Shown one piece after another: positions 58,375-64,000 of a stretch of DNA of 64,000 nucleotides (its first letter is position 1; each line of letters begins with the position of its first letter). The DNA lies in assembly GCA_947044365.1 (NCBI GenBank), contig OX345641.1, positions 1,615,460 to 1,679,459 on the forward strand. Reading direction: 5' to 3'. The notes beneath the pieces are model-generated. The model did not search any database, was not told the origin of the DNA, and saw nothing but the letters and a program-made list of their open reading frames with translations. The position numbers and the translations under genes were made by a program. The stretch is from Petrosia ficiformis (Eukaryota > Porifera > Demospongiae > Haplosclerida > Petrosiidae).

Positions 58375-59126
58375 GAAAAGGTGATGCTGTTATATTTAGC
58401 TATTGATGTATTATTAGAAACAATTTTTTGGTGTGCAGTATTTGTATTAGTATTGTTTTAGTATGACATGTACCAGTTCAATAATGGTTTTCTCAAAATT
58501 TTAGTTACAGTTGATTAACTACATGCCTACTAAAAGGGTTTTAGTTTTAGTTAACTATCTAAAAGTGCCCTTTATTGGATAAGGTCAGTTGCAGTTATTG
58601 TAGTAGTTTTGTAATCTAGCTATAGTTTAGTTAACTAAAACAACACTAACTTACTAATGTTGTTTTAAGTCTATAACTCTTACTTTTAGTTTGGTGATAG
58701 GTGAAGCAATTAGAATTGATACTAAAATATTTTCTTAAAGTACATGAACTAAAACTGAAATTACTGTTTTAGTTGCCCATAAATTTATATGAGAAAATGA
58801 AGATGATTCATTTAACTGACACCAATTTAGAAGTAGAAGTACTTACAAACAAAACAAAAATTTCTTGTAAATCAAATTAATATTATATACACGTTAAAGT
58901 TTATCAAACGTGAGAACTTGAACTAGAATTAAAATAAATAGACTGAACAAAAACTAAAAGTATTTTGGTTTACCAAAGCTACAAACCATTACCAAAGCTA
59001 CAAACCATTACCGAGTAAAAATGTTTTCTTCAAAGGCAACATCACTCAGAGAAAATGAGTTAGAATATTTTTTAGTAACCACCCACGCGCGATTATATCC
59101 GCTAATGTGGGTGGGACTGTCTTATA
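58375..59126. other. A3-B3 spacer, third copy of the A-B spacer
   Basis: Contains the MITE copy 58447-58649 and the CCACCCAC..GTGGGTGG inverted repeat immediately before B3. A small tandem duplication (CAAAGCTACAAACCATTAC) is unique to this copy. Confidence 0.65.
58447..58649. mobile_element. TTAGTATTGTTTTAGT MITE copy
   Basis: Duplicate of 38146-38355, ends TTAGTATTGTTTTAGT and ACTAAAACAACACTAA. Confidence 0.6.
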
Positions 59127-60476
59127 ATGGCGATCCTGTTGATAGGCTCCACTGGCAATGGAAAGAGTTGTTTGGGAAACTTCATCATTGACCCACAAGA
59201 TTCTCATTTGTGGAAACACCCTACTTTCAAAGTAGCTCACAGTAATCTGCCCGAGACACAACATGTTCAGGAAGGAACTGCAATTGTAAAATTTCCACAG
59301 ACTGCCGAGCAACCTGGTGATTTTATGTTCAAAGTTATAGATACCCCAGGCTTGAACGAAAATAGCGATGCTGATCTTCGTCATATGATCAGCTTGATCG
59401 AAAATTTGAATAAAGTAGATCTCGTCAGTGCATGCATTTTAGTTGTCAAATTTGAATCAAAAATTGACGCACAGTACGTATCCACTGTTTGGTATTACAG
59501 CAAACTACTGCCATCCCTGTTTGAGAAGAATGTCATTGTTGTCATGACTGAATTTGCTACTGATGAACGATCAGTAATACTGAGGGAAAGGAGAGGTATT
59601 GATGTGGAGGTAGTGAAGAAAAATGCTCTCAAAGCAATTGTCGACAGTGGGTGCTTAACATACGAACCAATGTTGTTCACAATTGATAGCTTGCCTGTAA
59701 CTGAAGATGAGTATCGGCTAAATCTTGAAGAGCGTAATTCAATATTGCAATATATTCAGTCACTGACTCAAGTTAGTGCAAAAACATTAAGGTTTGCAAA
59801 AACGGATGCAATGAAGAGGTTAGATCGTGAGGTTGTAGGGAAATTGGAGGGAGAAATTTCAGGCTATAACGAGAGACTACAACAGACCCAAGAGAAACAT
59901 TCTGATGTTCTTAAACGAATCCAGAAAAAAGAGAAGTTGGTTACCAATATCTCATCTGAATTGAATGCTTGTAGTGAAGATCTTGCATTGAAGGAAACAC
60001 CCGATCTTGTGGCGGCAAATACGTGGAGTCTTAGCAAACCATGGAAGATGTTAAGAACATTAGAAGAAAGATTTTTTATTATATCGCCTCATAAAATTGC
60101 CAATGTTTCTAAATGGACGAATGGGAAATGTGAATGGAATGAACTTGAAGAGACTATGGAAGATGGTTATTATGTTGTAAAAGGTAAAGTGACTGAAAAA
60201 TTTATGCGTGGATTGTATGCCAGTATCACACTTGAAATTAAAATGGAGGACAAATATGCAGACAGCATACATGACCTTAAAAAGAGGATTGAAATACTTC
60301 AAGATCGCAAAACAGAAGTAGAGAATGATATTGATCATATTAGTGTTGATAATAAAGAGTGCGAGAAGGAGATTAAGCTTCTACGTCACTACATTAGTGA
60401 AAAGAGGAGACATATTGAAGAGAACAGCTCTGATTGGATGACTCTTGAAGAAGCACAGAAAAGGCTTATAATATAA
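59127..60476 (+). CDS. AIG1/GIMAP-like GTPase B3
   Basis: Intronless, 449 aa, the same length and C-terminus (AQKRLII) as B1. P-loop GSTGNGKS 7-14, DTPGLNE 72-78, MTEF at the G4 position, module SKWTNGKCEWNEL. Differences from B1 are scattered single residues, denser in the C-terminal module (for example ISPHK for KSAHK, VTEKFMRG for VTGQFMRG) than in the G domain. Placed 300 bp before C2, exactly as B1 is before C1. Confidence 0.86.
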   Translation: MAILLIGSTGNGKSCLGNFIIDPQDSHLWKHPTFKVAHSNLPETQHVQEGTAIVKFPQTAEQPGDFMFKVIDTPGLNENSDADLRHMISLIENLNKVDLVSACILVVKFESKIDAQYVSTVWYYSKLLPSLFEKNVIVVMTEFATDERSVILRERRGIDVEVVKKNALKAIVDSGCLTYEPMLFTIDSLPVTEDEYRLNLEERNSILQYIQSLTQVSAKTLRFAKTDAMKRLDREVVGKLEGEISGYNERLQQTQEKHSDVLKRIQKKEKLVTNISSELNACSEDLALKETPDLVAANTWSLSKPWKMLRTLEERFFIISPHKIANVSKWTNGKCEWNELEETMEDGYYVVKGKVTEKFMRGLYASITLEIKMEDKYADSIHDLKKRIEILQDRKTEVENDIDHISVDNKECEKEIKLLRHYISEKRRHIEENSSDWMTLEEAQKRLII

Positions 60477-60778
60477 ACTTTGTCTGATACAGTATAATAA
60501 TATTATAATGCACAAATTATTTTGAACTGATTATTATTCATGTATTGAGAATATTTAGAATAGATCACTGAGATCACATATCCTATAGATATTCATGATA
60601 ATATTTTAGAGGAGCACCACATCTTTCTATATTATATTCATTATTATAAAATTAAATACACTTACTGCACATATCCCAGAATTTCTATAGATATATATTC
60701 ATGAAATAAACACAGAGGATCACCAGAGCTTTCTATATTATATATTATACTGACCCAGACTGTCTAGTGACACTTGAC

Positions 60779-62167
60779 ATGGCTATTCTGTTAATAGGGT
60801 CTACTGGTAATGGAAAGAGCTGCCTCGGTAATTTTTTGATCAATCCAGCTGACGATCACATATGGCAACAGCCAACTTTCGCAACAGCTACAACTAATAT
60901 GCCTGAAACAGATGATGTCCAAGAAGCATTATCAAGTATAAAATTACCAGATTGTGATGCAGGTGATTTTTCATTTAGAGTCATTGATACTCCAGGTTTG
61001 AACGACAAAGATGTCAAAGTTGACCTTCGCCACATGATCGGTTTAATCGAAGCCCTCCAAAAAGTAGAGCTCATCCACGCATGTATTTTGGTTGTAAAAT
61101 TTGAGTCCAAAATTGATGCGCAATACGTATCTACCGTTCAGTATTACAGCAAACTACTGCCGTCCTTGTTCGAGAAGAATGTCATCGTTGTCATGACTGC
61201 TTATTCTACTGATGATCGATCAGTAAAAATAAGGGAAAGGAAATGTATTAACACGGATGAAGTGAAAAAGAACACTCTCAAGGTGATTTTTGAAAATGGG
61301 TGCCTGGCTTACGAACCTATGCTATTCTTGGTTGATTCTTTGCCTTACGATAAAGAAGAACGCCAGCTCAATCTCAAAGAACGAGTTACAATACTGCAGT
61401 ATATTAATTCGTTGATGCCAGTGGAGTTGGATTCGTCAAAGATAGCCAAAACACATTATATACAACAGAATGATCAAGAGACTATTAAAAAATACGAGGG
61501 AGAAATTACAGGCTATAACGAGCGATTGAAACAGACTCAAGAGCAACATGCAACGAAACTTCAAGCCATTGAGGAAACAGAAAAAGAGATCACAGATTTA
61601 AGATATAAATTACAAAATCTGAAAGAAGAGAAGGACGAGTTAAATTCCAATGATCCTGCTGTGGTAAAGACATGGAGTTTTAGTGAGCCATGGAAGTTCT
61701 TAAGAAGAGTCGAACTGGAATTCAAGATGTGTGTGCCATATAGAGATGTCAGTATTTCACGTTGGGATAACGGGAAGTGTACATGGGAACAATGGAAGGA
61801 AACTCAAGATGAGGATGGTGCTACTCTGGTGTCAGGTAAAGTGGTTGGATCGTTCATGCGTGGAGTGTATGTGAGTGTTACAATTACGACAGCAAAGAAA
61901 TACAAATATGCTAGTAGAATAGTTGATCTTATGAACAGGATTGACTTAGGTGAAAAAGAAGAACAAAATATCAAAAAAAAATTACAGGATATCGTTTCTG
62001 GTGCCCAAGAATGTGACGAAGAAGTTAAACTTCTACGTACCTACATTGAAGAAAAGAGACAACTTATTGAGAAGTTAAACTCTGAATGGATGACTCTGGA
62101 AGAAGCTCGTAGAAAACTTGCCGAATATGAACGTAGAAAACTTGCCGAATATGAACAACAGGCATAG
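60779..62167 (+). CDS. AIG1/GIMAP-like GTPase C2
   Basis: Intronless, 462 aa, ATG 60779. P-loop GSTGNGKS 7-14 then CLGN (C1 has CFGN), DTPGLND 70-76, MTAYSTDD at the G4 position (C1 MTDY), module SRWDNGKCTWEQW. Its C-terminus carries a 9-residue tandem duplication (RRKLAEYE twice), absent from C1. The loss of the acidic residue after MT in the G4 region is notable if that position contacts guanine. Confidence 0.86.
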   Translation: MAILLIGSTGNGKSCLGNFLINPADDHIWQQPTFATATTNMPETDDVQEALSSIKLPDCDAGDFSFRVIDTPGLNDKDVKVDLRHMIGLIEALQKVELIHACILVVKFESKIDAQYVSTVQYYSKLLPSLFEKNVIVVMTAYSTDDRSVKIRERKCINTDEVKKNTLKVIFENGCLAYEPMLFLVDSLPYDKEERQLNLKERVTILQYINSLMPVELDSSKIAKTHYIQQNDQETIKKYEGEITGYNERLKQTQEQHATKLQAIEETEKEITDLRYKLQNLKEEKDELNSNDPAVVKTWSFSEPWKFLRRVELEFKMCVPYRDVSISRWDNGKCTWEQWKETQDEDGATLVSGKVVGSFMRGVYVSVTITTAKKYKYASRIVDLMNRIDLGEKEEQNIKKKLQDIVSGAQECDEEVKLLRTYIEEKRQLIEKLNSEWMTLEEARRKLAEYERRKLAEYEQQA

Positions 62168-64000
62168 ATATACGACTTTCTGCATTATACCATGCATTGC
62201 TGATTAAAATATAATATAGAATATTGTACAAATTGTTGTTGTTTATTAGTACTTTTGTCTGCTGTAACTAATTATAAAGAATAATAAAAACATTTTAAAA
62301 AAATGGACTAGTATGTAGGGATATCAAAACCGAGAAAGCACAGGAACAAGATTGGGATGGTACCTTAGCAACAAAATTAAACTAACCACTTACACATAAC
62401 AACCCTACATTGTACATGCAGCCATGTTTGCAGAGACATGTGTCCACTGATGGCTCATGAGTGACGTTCGTACATGAAAATATAAACATTTGACAAGATA
62501 AAAAATGTTGAATCAAAAATTGATGAACAAAAGATGCATAATATTGTGAAAGGAAAAGTGATTGGATGGTTTTTGTCATGACAACACCACACTTGCAATT
62601 ATAGAGGACAGTTAGATTCATTCATCCAGTAAGTGATAACACTTGATTTCTCAGAACCTCCATAGATGATTATATTCATGATAGTGAACTTTGTAAATAC
62701 ACAGATTAATTTCTCAGTAATGCTATATATATAATATTATGTAACTATTCAGTAGAGGGCTTGTATATAATTACTATCATCTTCATGATTCTGAGCCTCT
62801 GTGCAGACTATTCAGTTTCTTAGAAGATGACATAGGTGGACCATGAAAGCATGGTACAAAAGAAGAGCTTCAAAGGTACACATGGATGACTAAAACTTTC
62901 TAAAAAAACGAAAATTCTCTGACTTTAATGCCTTAAAGTGCCCCATTTTGACTCAAGTGGTCAGAAAGGTTTTAGGAGTTCTAGCAGCAGTCTGCTCCAA
63001 TAGAGCACATTTTCAGTCACAGAGGAAATATTTTGCACCCAGATTGATCACGTTTCATTCCAAAGAATTTTTAACAACTCATTTCCTTAAAACTAAATAC
63101 TCTCTACAATTATGTATAGACTTAAAATAACTTTAAAGTAGTGTATACTGTATAGTGGGATATTTAACTCACGAAACTTTAATGTTATGGGTGGAGTTTG
63201 AGCAATATCGATCAAAAAACAATATTTTGACACACGAAAATCAACAATGAAAATTAGACACCACGAAAATATCTCGCTATACGATATACAAATTGAAATT
63301 GGTAATTTAACTAAATTATGGGATATGTAATTCCAATCGTAATGATTAATGGCCTCAATATTTCTAATATAATTATAATTCAAATAACTTTAAATACTTT
63401 AGTAGGTAATGATTGGATTTGAAAGTCATAACAAGCTTGATTTGCAGCACTGTAAAGACACTTTTAAGACAAATACACAATTTTTTAAATGGTCCACTGG
63501 CAACGAATGTACATGTACGTAGATGTCTCACTACAAATTTTAATATACATGTAGTAATATATAAAAAAAACACAAAGGGGTATATAAATTTTCATTGGTC
63601 CATGCAGTGTTATATCATGGCCATCTAATGCCATACTGTAGAGTATTGTCTACCCTCGGTTTGAAGAGAATCCAGTTCACTGAAAAGAAAATAAAATATA
63701 ATATATAAGCGATGCTTCTTTTAACTAGCGATGCACCATTACAAGATTAAGTTGATTTAACAATAATCTCAACAATGACTTCGTATTTATCCATCAATAA
63801 CTTATACTGATCTGATATGTTGTGTCTATACAGGTATATGTACACAGGCAATAGATATAGGTACCTACTGTATCTACGCATATACTGGTATATGTACACA
63901 GGTATAGATATAGGTACCTACTGTATCTAGTGTTGTGTCTATACAGGTATATGTACACAGGTAATAGATATAGGTACCTACTGTATCTACGCATATACTG
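62168..64000. other. C2 downstream spacer, duplicate of 41886-43790, running off the window
   Basis: Near-identical to the C1 downstream region, including the TGTAGGGATATC repeat, the GTPase relic (about 62512-62607) and the start of the GGTATATGTACACAGG minisatellite (63828-64000). No intact gene seen. Confidence 0.6.

Noticed and set aside
63794..64000. Tyr-rich frames at the right edge
   Set aside because: Translations of the GGTATATGTACACAGG minisatellite.

Overview
The window reads as nuclear DNA of an early-branching animal. The genes are AT-rich, have short exons with GT..AG introns, and encode clear metazoan families (ASAP-type ArfGAP, Tribbles pseudokinase, MIC26/27, SLC22A18). Noncoding DNA is full of tetranucleotide arrays, minisatellites and MITEs. 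My best guess is a demosponge (Amphimedon/Haliclona-like); that is inference from gene content and compactness, not a database match.

Layout: (1) 153-5191 (+) is the 3' part of an ASAP-like ArfGAP (ankyrin repeats, proline-rich linker, C-terminal SH3). (2) 7213-11036 (-) is a two-exon Tribbles pseudokinase converging on it. (3) 11.0-18.8 kb holds no gene I can support: tandem repeats, palindromes and MITEs. (4) 18788-21925 (-) is a four-exon MICOS MIC26/27 (APOO/APOOL-like) gene that shares a 75-bp divergent promoter with (5) 22001-28562 (+), a nine-exon SLC22A18-like MFS transporter. (6) 29196-36233 (+) is a second SLC22A18-like gene with the same exon lengths except exon 1. (7) 36.6-62.2 kb is an array of nine intronless AIG1/GIMAP-like GTPase loci in four paralogue types (A, B, C, D), order A1 B1 C1, A2 (5'-truncated) B2 D, A3 B3 C2. 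A1 and A2 each carry an AAA-to-TAA nonsense change. (8) Between D and A3 lie a third, decayed SLC22A18 3' fragment (50.6-51.3 kb) and a decayed transposon-like gene (52.0-56.9 kb, - strand) with a C48/Ulp1 protease domain and a PHD finger.

The right half is built by segmental duplication: about 34.2-43.8 kb (transporter 3' end, A-B-C, spacer, minisatellite) is repeated, with deletions and an inserted mobile element, at about 50.6-64.0 kb, and an A-B portion is repeated again at 44.0-47.2 kb. The most unusual item is the GTPase family: an AIG1-like G domain starting at the N-terminal Met, a coiled coil, a conserved W-x-NG-x-C-x-W module I do not recognise, a second coiled coil and a WMTLEEA tail. 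Repeat families with visible transposition signatures include two hAT-like MITE families with 8-bp target duplications and one TA-flanked family.
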